A DNA stretch of 64,000 nt from Chloroflexi bacterium HGW-Chloroflexi-6 (GTDB lineage Bacteria; Chloroflexota; Anaerolineae; Anaerolineales; Villigracilaceae), in NCBI GenBank assembly GCA_002840685.1, contig PHBU01000003.1, positions 62,001 to 126,000 of the forward strand. Reading direction: 5' to 3'. A program made the position numbers and the translations under genes. The notes under the pieces were generated by a model. That model saw only the letters and a program-made list of their open reading frames with translations. It was not told the DNA's origin and searched no databases. Shown here in pieces: positions 46,171 through 53,101 of this stretch. Position 1 is the first letter of the stretch, and each line of letters begins with the position of its first letter.

Positions 46171-46230
46171 TTGACAGGCCTGCCGCGAAAAAGTTTCAAA
46201 TGAAACTTTTTCCCTTTTGGACCGGTCTAA
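46171..46230. promoter_or_regulatory. back-to-back ECF-type promoters built on a 24-bp palindrome
   Basis: The palindrome at 46188-46211 has 11-bp arms (AAAAAGTTTCA and its complement) around AA. Each arm carries TGAAAC, the usual ECF -35 core: on the plus strand at 46201-46206 with GTCTAA 18 bases later (46225-46230), and on the minus strand at 46198-46193 with GTCAAA 17 bases later (46175-46170). The first faces the sigma gene and the second the DUF4097 gene. A TTGACA at 46171 on the plus strand lacks a matching -10. Autoregulation by the ECF sigma is inferred. Confidence 0.55.
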
Positions 46231-46250
46231 AGATTGAAGGATGAATTTCT

Positions 46251-46817
46251 GTGGAATTAAGAGAGCGCGAATGGCTACAACGAGCCAGGAAAGGAGATGC
46301 AGACGCATTCGGCATGCTGGTCACCCTGCATGAACGATTCGTTTACAATCTCGCCTTGCGCACCCTCGGCAACACGGAAGACGCCCAGGATGTTGTTCAG
46401 GATGGTTTTGTGCGCGCCTGGATGGCCCTGCCGGGTTTCCGCGAAGATTCTGAGTTCCGCACCTGGCTTTATCGGATCGTGCTGAATTTGTGCTTGAATC
46501 GTTTCCCTCGTTTGCGGCGTGACCTGGCCGCCCTGTCGGATGAAGAGCTGGCGGACTCCCCCGAGCCTGCCTCCCACGCCACGGATGTTTTGTCCATGCT
46601 CGAAGCGGACGAGTCCCGCAGATCCTTGCAGCGCGAGGTTTCCCGTTTGCCAGAGAGTCAACGCCTGTTGGTCACCCTGCGCTATCAGGACGAACTCTCT
46701 TACGAAGAGATCGCCAGCCTGGTCAACCTGCCGCTCGGGACGGTCAAGACCGGCCTGTTCCGCGCCAAGGAACGCCTGCGCCAGGCTTTATCGGTTTATC
46801 AGGAGCAACAAATATGA
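46251..46817 (+). CDS. RNA polymerase ECF sigma factor
   Basis: A 188-residue sigma-70-family factor with only regions 2 and 4. Region 2 spans about 10-80 (DADAFGMLVTLHERFVYNLALR, DAQDVVQDGFVRAWMALPGF, FRTWLYRIVLNLCLNR) and region 4 about 125-180 (LPESQRLLVTLRYQDELSYEEIASLVNLPLGTVKTGLFRAKERLRQ). The start is GTG at 46251 with AAGG upstream; a nearby ATG at 46241 is out of frame. The next gene overlaps by ATGA and encodes a membrane protein in the anti-sigma position. Confidence 0.93.
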   Translation: MELREREWLQRARKGDADAFGMLVTLHERFVYNLALRTLGNTEDAQDVVQDGFVRAWMALPGFREDSEFRTWLYRIVLNLCLNRFPRLRRDLAALSDEELADSPEPASHATDVLSMLEADESRRSLQREVSRLPESQRLLVTLRYQDELSYEEIASLVNLPLGTVKTGLFRAKERLRQALSVYQEQQI

Positions 46818-47185
46818 AAATTGACGAACTCGAACCCCTCGAAGATGCCCTGCGCGACCAGTCGCTGGCCGAACTGCCTGCCGGGCTGCACCGGCGCATC
46901 ATGTCACAGGTTCGCCTTACCCGCCAGCCGCTGCGCTTTCAAATCAGATGGATCGACCTGGCGGTCAGCCTGTTCTTTGGCCTGATCCCCGTTCTCGTGG
47001 CGTTTGGCTGGAAGTCTCTGCCGCGCGAGGCGGGCCTGTACCTGAATTATTACTGGATGGTATTCCAATCGATGAACCTCGAACCGCTTTTGTGGGTTGG
47101 AATCCTGGCCGGGCTGTTAAGCCTGGCACTGATGTTTGCCGCGGCCCTGCGCTTGCTGCTCCAGCCGCCGCTACGATCGGAGTGA
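46814..47185 (+). CDS. two-helix membrane protein, probable anti-sigma partner
   Basis: A 123-residue protein. An N-terminal cytoplasmic part of about 45 residues (MKIDELEPLEDALRDQSLAELPAGLHRRIMSQVRL) precedes two helices at about 47-66 and 90-115. The LPAGLHRRIMSQV segment resembles the sigma-binding helix of anti-sigma factors, but there is no HxxxCxxC zinc motif and no extracytoplasmic sensor domain. The four-base overlap with the sigma gene and the membrane topology make an anti-sigma role likely; this is inference from context. It could also act with the DUF4097 protein as sensor. Confidence 0.65.
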   Translation: MKIDELEPLEDALRDQSLAELPAGLHRRIMSQVRLTRQPLRFQIRWIDLAVSLFFGLIPVLVAFGWKSLPREAGLYLNYYWMVFQSMNLEPLLWVGILAGLLSLALMFAAALRLLLQPPLRSE

Positions 47186-47205
47186 TACCGGGTAAAATGG
47201 GGGAC

Positions 47206-47826
47206 ATGTCTAAAACGAAGTTCTACGTTGTCTGGAAAGGCCGCAAAACCGGAGTCTTTGGCACCTGGGACGAATGCTCAGCCCAGGTGGCGGGATTCCC
47301 CGGCGCAGAATACAAGTCCTTCGCCACCCGCCCCGCCGCCGATGCCGCTTTCCGCGCCCGCTATGACGATTTCAAAGGCAAACCGTCCTCATCCCAAAAT
47401 TGGTTGTTCGCCCCCTCGAAGCCGGTCCTGCCCTCCCTGAGCGTGGACGCAGCTTGCAGCGGCGCACCCGGCCCGGTCGAATATCGCGGCGTCGAAACCG
47501 AATCAGGCCGCGAACTCTTCCGGCTTGGGCCGTATGCCGATGGCACCAACAACATCGGCGAGTTCCTGGCCCTGGTGCACGCCCTGTCCTGGCTGGAGAA
47601 GAATGCCCAATCCATGCCGATCTACTCGGACAGTGAAACCGCCCTTTCGTGGCTGCGCGCCAAAAAGTGCCGCACCAAGCTCGAACGGACCTCCAAAAAC
47701 AAAGAGATCTTCACCCTGATCGAGCGCGCCGAAGCCTGGCTGGCAGAGCACGGCGTGCAGCACAACCTGCTCAAATGGGACACGAACGCCTGGGGCGAGA
47801 TCCCGGCCGATTTCGGGAGGAAATAG
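47206..47826 (+). CDS. rnhA: ribonuclease HI with N-terminal viroplasmin-like domain
   Basis: A 206-residue protein. Residues 1-50 form the caulimovirus-viroplasmin/RNase H N-terminal hybrid-binding domain (KFYVVWKGRKTGVFGTWDECSAQVAGFPGAEYKSF), found in eukaryotic RNase H1 and some bacteria. The RNase H fold keeps its acidic active site: D81 (SVDAACSGAPG), E119 (NNIGEFLALVHAL), D142 (YSDSETALSW) and D202 (GEIPADFGRK). It removes RNA from RNA-DNA hybrids. The ATG at 47206 is preferred for its GGGGG site; another in-frame ATG lies at 47197. Confidence 0.93.
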   Translation: MSKTKFYVVWKGRKTGVFGTWDECSAQVAGFPGAEYKSFATRPAADAAFRARYDDFKGKPSSSQNWLFAPSKPVLPSLSVDAACSGAPGPVEYRGVETESGRELFRLGPYADGTNNIGEFLALVHALSWLEKNAQSMPIYSDSETALSWLRAKKCRTKLERTSKNKEIFTLIERAEAWLAEHGVQHNLLKWDTNAWGEIPADFGRK

Positions 47827-48198
47827 TTGAAGAAATTCCTGCCGCTGGCCTTTTTGGCTTTCATGGGGCTGGTTATTGTCTGGGCTGATACCAATACCAT
47901 GCCGGCCTTCCTGCGCCGCATTTACGTTTTCCCGTTTGGCGATAAGATCGGCCATTTTGTCATCTATGGCATCTTTGCCTACCTGCTGACCTGGGCCATG
48001 CCCTTCCGGCGCATCTCGTATGGGCGATTCTCGCTGCCGTTGGGGATTGTGATCGCGGTGGCTTTTGCCACGCTCGAAGAAGCCAGCCAGCTGTTCGTTG
48101 CCCGCCGCACCCCCGATTTTCTCGACCTGTTCAGCGGTTATCTCGGCATCTATGCTTCCACCTGGATCCCATGTGCGAAAGAGAATTGTGAAACATAG
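47827..48198 (+). CDS. VanZ-family membrane protein
   Basis: A 123-residue protein with four helices and the VanZ-like pattern: DKIGHFVIYGIFAYLL, then EEASQLFVARRTPDFLDLFSGYLGI. VanZ-like proteins are linked to teicoplanin resistance in enterococci, but most chromosomal members have no known function. The start codon is TTG, immediately after the rnhA stop; GGAGG at 47816-47820 lies 6 bases before it, and no ATG fits as well. It is coupled to rnhA by position. Confidence 0.85.
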   Translation: MKKFLPLAFLAFMGLVIVWADTNTMPAFLRRIYVFPFGDKIGHFVIYGIFAYLLTWAMPFRRISYGRFSLPLGIVIAVAFATLEEASQLFVARRTPDFLDLFSGYLGIYASTWIPCAKENCET

Positions 48199-48229
48199 AC
48201 GAACAGGTTCCTTTACCCAACCCAATATC

Positions 48230-49501
48230 ATGAGAACCAAAATATCATTCGTGTCTTTCATTCTCTCATTAGCTCTAATTGCTTGCACGTCAGAGATAAC
48301 AGTTGTACCGACAAAAACGGCTGTGCAAGAGACTCTGCTCCCGGTCCCTTTAGTCACAGTCGATCAGATACCATCTTCTACGATTACACAACAATTCGAT
48401 TCTTCTTTTGATTGTACTTTCCCTAAAAACAGTCAAAGCATACCTGCTTTTTTAAACGGCACGCTCTTGACCATGAATGGCTCCAATAATATAGAGTTAT
48501 ACAACCTCAGCACCAATGAAACGATTACTTTAGGCCAAGTGGTAATCGGAACGGGAGTTATTTCCAACCGTCAAAAAGTCGCCTACATTGATGGGGACGA
48601 GAATCAAGTAAGCGTAGTTTCTTCCAATGGCGAAATTCTTGCTTCGGTTCCTGCCCCAGAAAATTGGGTAGAAATTATTGATTGGCCCGATAGTGAGCAT
48701 TTAATTATCGGTAATATGCCATATCGCTCTGATGGAGGCTGGTACCCGCCGTCATCCACAATAATTCTCAACATAAAAAACGGGCAAAGTATCGAAATGT
48801 TGCCAGAATATCCTGATATTTATAAATACATTTCAGGCCCGCCTCGTATGGGTAATTATTCATATTCATTAACAGCATACGATCCCACCCTTAATCGCGT
48901 TATTTACCCGGCAGGAACTTCTAAAATTGAATATATGGTGTTATGGGATGTTCAAAAAATGCAAGAGATAACCCGGTTTTATAATTACTATCCTTATGGC
49001 GAAATAGCGTGGAATACAGATGGAACCCATTTTGTTATCAGTCTCCCGCCTTACTACGAAACTTATTCTGGAGAAACTTACAGGAATGTATCAGACAATC
49101 TGCCATATGTCGGTGGAAATGAAATTTTTCTTGCAAGTCAAGACGGAAAAAGTAAACGCCTAACATTTTGGACAACCAGAAAACAAACAACCATACATTC
49201 TTTTTCCTGGTCTCCGAATAACCAGTATGTCGCATTTTGGTTAGAAACTGGCGATGAAAAACCTGAATGGCAATTGTCAATATTGGAAATTACTACTGGC
49301 GAAATAACAAGCTATTGCATCGAAGATGAAGGTTCATTACAGATTATCTGGAATTCAGATAGTAGCAGCCTGATTAGTACCATTTCAAAAGACGATTCCA
49401 TGAACCACGAATCTATATTCATTGACCTGCAAAGCAATGCAGCCATGATATGGTCATTTGAAAATCGGATGGTAGTCGGGTGGTTTGAACCCAATCAATG
49501 A
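48230..49501 (+). CDS. AT-rich lipoprotein with beta-propeller-like domain
   Basis: A 423-residue protein. The ATG at 48230 opens a lipoprotein signal with lipobox LALIAC and Cys20; no Shine-Dalgarno is seen, and the longer frame from 48065 overlaps vanZ. The mature part has repeated WD40/TolB-like blades (DWPDSEHLIIGN, SWSPNNQYVAFWLE, IWNSDSSSLIST). Base composition is clearly more AT-rich than either neighbour, with frequent ATA, TTA and AGA codons, which suggests recent acquisition. No function can be assigned beyond a secreted propeller. Confidence 0.75.
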   Translation: MRTKISFVSFILSLALIACTSEITVVPTKTAVQETLLPVPLVTVDQIPSSTITQQFDSSFDCTFPKNSQSIPAFLNGTLLTMNGSNNIELYNLSTNETITLGQVVIGTGVISNRQKVAYIDGDENQVSVVSSNGEILASVPAPENWVEIIDWPDSEHLIIGNMPYRSDGGWYPPSSTIILNIKNGQSIEMLPEYPDIYKYISGPPRMGNYSYSLTAYDPTLNRVIYPAGTSKIEYMVLWDVQKMQEITRFYNYYPYGEIAWNTDGTHFVISLPPYYETYSGETYRNVSDNLPYVGGNEIFLASQDGKSKRLTFWTTRKQTTIHSFSWSPNNQYVAFWLETGDEKPEWQLSILEITTGEITSYCIEDEGSLQIIWNSDSSSLISTISKDDSMNHESIFIDLQSNAAMIWSFENRMVVGWFEPNQ

Positions 49502-49562
49502 AACTAATCTTGTTTGTAGCGAATCGCTATCCACCAAATGTCAGATTACATAAGGACTCATT

Positions 49563-50126
49563 ATGAACACAGCCTTGCTCCTGATCGACATCCAAAAAGA
49601 TTACTTCCCCGGCGGCAAAATGGAATTGGTCGAGCCGCTCGCCGCCGCCAAAAAGGCTTACGCCCTGCTGCAATGCTTCCGTGAGCATGGCGGGCATCAC
49701 ATCCACATCCAGCACATCTCGAAGAACCCCAAAGCAACCTTTTTTATCTCCGGTGATCGCGGCACGGATATTCACGATAGCGTCGCCCACTTCGAAGGCG
49801 AACCGATCGTTTACAAGCACTATCCGAACTCTTTCCGTGAGACGACCCTGCTCGAAACGCTGCGCGAGTGGCAGGTGGAGCGCGTCGTGATCTGCGGCAT
49901 GATGACCCACATGTGCGTCGATGCCACCGTCCGCGCCGCCGCCGACCTGGGGTTTGAAGTCATCCTGGTTTCAGACGCCTGCGCCACCCGTGACCTGGAA
50001 TATGAAGGTGTGCATGTCCCCGCTGCCCAGGTTCAGGCGGCTTTCCTGGCTGCGCTCAAATCGTATGCCAGCGTGCTCAGCCTTGAACAGACCATCTCGC
50101 GCCTGGCCGGGGAGCAAACTTTCTAA
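49563..50126 (+). CDS. isochorismatase-family cysteine hydrolase
   Basis: A 187-residue alpha/beta protein with the family triad: D9 in LLIDIQKDYF, K85 in VYKHYPNSF and C118 in MMTHMCVDATVRAA. The cis-peptide GMMTHMCV motif is intact. Such enzymes hydrolyse small amides or vinyl ethers, for example nicotinamide, N-carbamoyl compounds or isochorismate; this size and motif fit the broad cysteine hydrolase group, and substrate cannot be stated. Ribosome site AAGGAC lies before the ATG. It is monocistronic. Confidence 0.88.
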   Translation: MNTALLLIDIQKDYFPGGKMELVEPLAAAKKAYALLQCFREHGGHHIHIQHISKNPKATFFISGDRGTDIHDSVAHFEGEPIVYKHYPNSFRETTLLETLREWQVERVVICGMMTHMCVDATVRAAADLGFEVILVSDACATRDLEYEGVHVPAAQVQAAFLAALKSYASVLSLEQTISRLAGEQTF

Positions 50127-50137
50127 ATAATGTCCGT

Positions 50138-50194
50138 AGGGGCGACCCGTTACGCGGTAAAAATCGTCTCGATGTGCTTGGAAGGGTCGCCCCT
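50138..50194. repeat. inverted repeat AGGGGCGACCC, REP/MITE-like
   Basis: AGGGGCGACCC (50138-50148) and its exact complement (50184-50194) flank a 35-base spacer in an otherwise empty 120-base gap. The sequence type (GTAGGGGCGACC) resembles dispersed repeats seen in several bacterial genomes; copy number here is unknown. Confidence 0.5.
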
Positions 50195-50246
50195 GCAATT
50201 CTCCGGCTAACTTTGCGATATATTTTATAGAAGGAATCCCTAAAAC

Positions 50247-50762
50247 TTGAACCCTCCCTTTGGCTATCTTTCCCCAAAATTGGAAGTCCGCGACGCCCCT
50301 GAAAAGGGCGGTTTTGCCGTTTTTGCGCGCGAAGCGCTCGCAAAGGATGAGATCATCTGTGTCTGGACCGGCTGGGTGGCGACTTACGAGCAGATGATGG
50401 CGCTTTCGCCTGCCGAAAAGAGTCACACCGTTCAGATCGACGAAGGCCTTTACCTTGCTTCCTTTAGCGCGGACGAGGAACCCGCCGACTACATCAACCA
50501 CTCCTGCAACCCGAATGCCGGCATCCGCGGCCAGATTTCACTGGTTGCCATGCGCTTGATTACAGAGGGCGAAGAGATCACCTTCGACTACGCCATGGCC
50601 GACAGCACCCCCTACGACGAGTTCCCCTGCGCCTGCGGCGCGCCCACCTGCCGCGGCCAGGTCAGCGGCGACGATTGGCAGCGCCCCGAGTTGTGGCGGC
50701 GCTACCAGGGTTATTTTTCGGCCTATTTGGAGAAGAGAATCAATCTAAAGCGTGAAAAGTAA
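50247..50762 (+). CDS. SET-domain protein lysine methyltransferase-like
   Basis: A 171-residue protein made almost entirely of a SET domain. It has the N-terminal G-rich part (GGFAVFAREALAKDEIICVWTG), the pseudoknot motif NHSCNPN at 84-90, GEEITFDYA at 108-116 and a post-SET zinc-like CxC...C (C128, C130, C135). These are the hallmarks of eukaryotic histone lysine methyltransferases; in bacteria such proteins methylate histone-like or ribosomal proteins, or are secreted effectors. No secretion signal is seen. The start is TTG at 50247 with AAGGA 12 bases upstream, so a slightly later start is possible. Confidence 0.82.
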   Translation: MNPPFGYLSPKLEVRDAPEKGGFAVFAREALAKDEIICVWTGWVATYEQMMALSPAEKSHTVQIDEGLYLASFSADEEPADYINHSCNPNAGIRGQISLVAMRLITEGEEITFDYAMADSTPYDEFPCACGAPTCRGQVSGDDWQRPELWRRYQGYFSAYLEKRINLKREK

Positions 50763-50807
50763 AACGAAGCTCACGTTTCACTCTTGACGCCTCACCCTCG
50801 GAGACCC

Positions 50808-51656
50808 ATGTCAAAAATCTTTACCCGTACTTTCCGCGTGCGCTGGTCTGAGTTGGACGCCAGCGGAACCGTCGCCCCGGCGGCTTATTTGCGTTACCTG
50901 GTCGAAACCGCCTACGATTGGGGCGATGCGCTCGGTCTGGGAGCCAAAAACGACCGGCTGCTCGGCCTGTTTTGGCTGATCCGCGAGACCGAGATCCGCT
51001 TTTTGCGCCCGCTGCGTCACAACGACGTTTTCGACTTCACGATCTGGATGGTCAACTGGCAGCGCGTGCGCGGCACGCGCTGTTTCGAGCTGACCCTCAA
51101 AGACAGCGGCGAGGTTATTGCCCAGGGCAGCCAGCATATCGTCGCCATGGATGCTCAGACCGGCCGCCCCACCAGCCCGCCCGAAGAGATCATCAACAAC
51201 TTCCGCCTCGATGAGCCGCGTATTTTTGAGTTCGAACGCTTCCCAAAAATTGCCGCGCCTGAAAACCCGTTCGTGATGCAGCGCCAGGTTGAATGGGACG
51301 ATTTGGACGCCCTCGAGCATGTCAACAACGCGATCTACGTCACCTACGCTGAAGAAGCCGCCGCGCAGGATCTCGCCACCCGTGGCTGGACTCCCGCCAA
51401 ACTGGCCGAGTCCAACCTGATGGTTGCCACGCGCCGCGTTCACATCCAATACCTGTCTCCAGCGGTCTGGGGTGAAACCCTCGCGATTTCGACCCACCCG
51501 CTCTCGGTCAACGACACCGGCGGGACTCGCTACGTCGGCATGACCCGCGCCGATGGCTCCCCCGTCTGTGAGTGCATCCTCGACTGGGAACTGGTCGACC
51601 GTCAAACCGGTTTACAAAAAGACCTGATAGGTTTTAAAAACCTGTCAGGTCTCTAG
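50808..51656 (+). CDS. double hot-dog acyl-CoA/acyl-ACP thioesterase
   Basis: A 282-residue protein with two hot-dog domains, 1-130 and 150-275. The first has RVRWSELDASGTVAPAAYLRYLVETAY; the second has QVEWDDLDALEHVNNAIYVTYAEEAA. Each carries the Asp-containing 4-hydroxybenzoyl-CoA thioesterase motif. It likely hydrolyses acyl-CoA or acyl-ACP. GGAG lies 5 bases before the ATG at 50808. The last dozen codons (DLIGFKNLSGL) are contributed by a 31-bp palindromic repeat, so the natural C terminus has been replaced or extended. The flavoprotein gene begins 11 bases later. Confidence 0.87.
   Translation: MSKIFTRTFRVRWSELDASGTVAPAAYLRYLVETAYDWGDALGLGAKNDRLLGLFWLIRETEIRFLRPLRHNDVFDFTIWMVNWQRVRGTRCFELTLKDSGEVIAQGSQHIVAMDAQTGRPTSPPEEIINNFRLDEPRIFEFERFPKIAAPENPFVMQRQVEWDDLDALEHVNNAIYVTYAEEAAAQDLATRGWTPAKLAESNLMVATRRVHIQYLSPAVWGETLAISTHPLSVNDTGGTRYVGMTRADGSPVCECILDWELVDRQTGLQKDLIGFKNLSGL
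51621..51651. repeat. palindromic repeat forming the thioesterase 3' end
   Basis: GACCTGATAGGTTT (51621-51634) pairs with 51638-51651 with one mismatch and a 3-base centre. It lies inside the coding sequence and ends 2 bases before the stop codon. Palindromes of the type GACCTGACAGGT are widespread small repeats. Confidence 0.6.
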
Positions 51657-51667
51657 AAAAGAAAAAA

Positions 51668-52984
51668 ATGACCCTTAAAAAAATCGTCGCCATCATTGGC
51701 GGCGGCCCGGCTGGCCTGATGGCTGCCGAAAGACTGGCCCAGGCCGGTCGATCCGAGATCGAAATCCACGTTTACGAGGCCATGCCTTCGCTTGGGCGTA
51801 AATTTCTGCGGGCCGGGGTTGGCGGGCTGAACCTGACCCATTCCGAGCCGCAGGATGCGTTCCTTGCCCGCTACAGCCAGCCCGAGCGCCTCGCGCCGCT
51901 GCTGCGCGCCTTTGGCCAGGAACAAATGATTCAATGGGCCAAAGAGCTTGGCTTCGAAACCTTTACCGGCACATCCGGGCGCGTTTTCCCGGTTGGGATG
52001 AAAGCCTCGCCGATCCTGCGCGAGTGGCTGAAGCGGTTGAAAGATTTGGGGGTGGTGTTCCACTTGGGCTATAAATGGGTCAATGTCATTGCGAGGGGCG
52101 ACAGCCCCGAAGCAATCTCCCGTTTAACGGGTGTATCTGTTGGCGAGGAGATTGCTTCGCCGCGGAAACAGCGGCTCGCAATGACATTCGAGTTTGATAC
52201 CCCTGATGGCCCGCAAACCACCCAGGCAGATGCTGCGCTGCTGGCCCTCGGCGGCGGGAGCTGGCCGAAACTGGGCTCGACCGGCGGCTGGATTCCCATT
52301 CTCGAAGCCCAGGGAGTCCCGGTTGCGCCGCTCAGGCCTGCCAACTGCGGCTTCGACGTGAACTGGACCGAAGTTTTCAAAACCAAGTTCGATGGCGCGC
52401 CGCTTAAATCGGTTATGCTGACCTTTGGCGAGATTTGCAAACAAGGCGAGTTTATCGTCACAAAAGATGGGGTCGAAGGCAGCCTGATCTATGCCCTGTC
52501 CGCGCCCATTCGCGATGCGATCGAGCAAACCGGGCAAGCGATCATCCACCTTGACCTGGCGCCTGATTGGACTCAGGAAAAACTGACAAATCGGCTCCGC
52601 CTGCCGCGCGGCTCACGCTCGATGGGCAGTCATCTCGAAAAAACGGTTGGGTTCAAGGGTGTCAAAGCTGGGCTGCTCTGGGAATTTGTCCCGCGCGAAG
52701 ATTTCCAATCCCCCGAGAAGCTGGCTGTGGCCATCAAAAACCTGCCTATCCCGCTGACCCGCCCGCGCCCGCTGGCGGAAGCCATCAGCAGCGCGGGCGG
52801 TATCCGTTTCGAGGCGCTGGATGAGCGCCTGATGCTTAAATCCCTGCCGGGCGTCTTCTGCGCCGGCGAAATGCTCGACTGGGAAGCCCCGACCGGCGGC
52901 TACCTGCTGACTGGCTGCATGTCCACCGGCAGGTGGGCCGCTGAGGGACTGTTGGCCTATCTCGCCGCGCAACGTTCTGGGTAA
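51668..52984 (+). CDS. HI0933-like flavoprotein (TIGR03862/PP_4765 group), interrupted by an in-frame repeat
   Basis: A 438-residue FAD-dependent oxidoreductase. The FAD dinucleotide motif GGGPAG is at 11-16, followed by the family marks GRKFLRAGVGGLNLTHSE (43-60), TSGRVFPVGMKASPILREWLKRL and the C-terminal FCAGEMLDWEAPTGGYLLTGCMSTG. Residues 139-174 are encoded by a 107-bp palindromic repeat that enters between two normal strands, extending the protein beyond the usual length (about 400) without breaking the frame. Function of the family is unknown; relatives include bile-acid dehydrogenase BaiN-type enzymes. It follows the thioesterase gene closely. Confidence 0.88.
   Translation: MTLKKIVAIIGGGPAGLMAAERLAQAGRSEIEIHVYEAMPSLGRKFLRAGVGGLNLTHSEPQDAFLARYSQPERLAPLLRAFGQEQMIQWAKELGFETFTGTSGRVFPVGMKASPILREWLKRLKDLGVVFHLGYKWVNVIARGDSPEAISRLTGVSVGEEIASPRKQRLAMTFEFDTPDGPQTTQADAALLALGGGSWPKLGSTGGWIPILEAQGVPVAPLRPANCGFDVNWTEVFKTKFDGAPLKSVMLTFGEICKQGEFIVTKDGVEGSLIYALSAPIRDAIEQTGQAIIHLDLAPDWTQEKLTNRLRLPRGSRSMGSHLEKTVGFKGVKAGLLWEFVPREDFQSPEKLAVAIKNLPIPLTRPRPLAEAISSAGGIRFEALDERLMLKSLPGVFCAGEMLDWEAPTGGYLLTGCMSTGRWAAEGLLAYLAAQRSG
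52082..52188. repeat. 107-bp palindromic repeat inside the flavoprotein gene
   Basis: Outer arms AATGTCATTGCGAG (52082-52095) and its perfect complement (52175-52188), and inner arms CGAAGCAATCTCC (52108-52120) and its perfect complement (52147-52159), define the element. It resembles the dispersed bacterial repeat starting GTCATTGCGAG and containing GAAGCAATCTCC. All its codons stay open in the flavoprotein frame. Confidence 0.85.
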
Positions 52985-52991
52985 TCCAAAA

Positions 52992-53024
52992 CAAGAGGCT
53001 GTCCGTTTTTGGGACAGCCTCTTG
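52992..53024. terminator. 13-bp hairpin after the flavoprotein gene
   Basis: CAAGAGGCTGTCC (52992-53004) pairs perfectly with 53012-53024 around GTTTTTG. The T tract is absent, but its place, 7 bases after the stop and between convergent genes, suggests termination. Confidence 0.65.
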
Positions 53025-53101
53025 TGATTCATCACTTTCCACTTTCTAAAGACTTTTTAGAAAACGGGTTTCAAAAAAGCACCCCCTTTGCCGTTTCCTC
53101 T

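Noticed and set aside
46171..46176. A TTGACA box as the housekeeping promoter of the ECF sigma gene
   Set aside because: The hexamer 17 bases later (TTTCAA) matches the -10 consensus poorly, and the ECF-type elements explain the region better.
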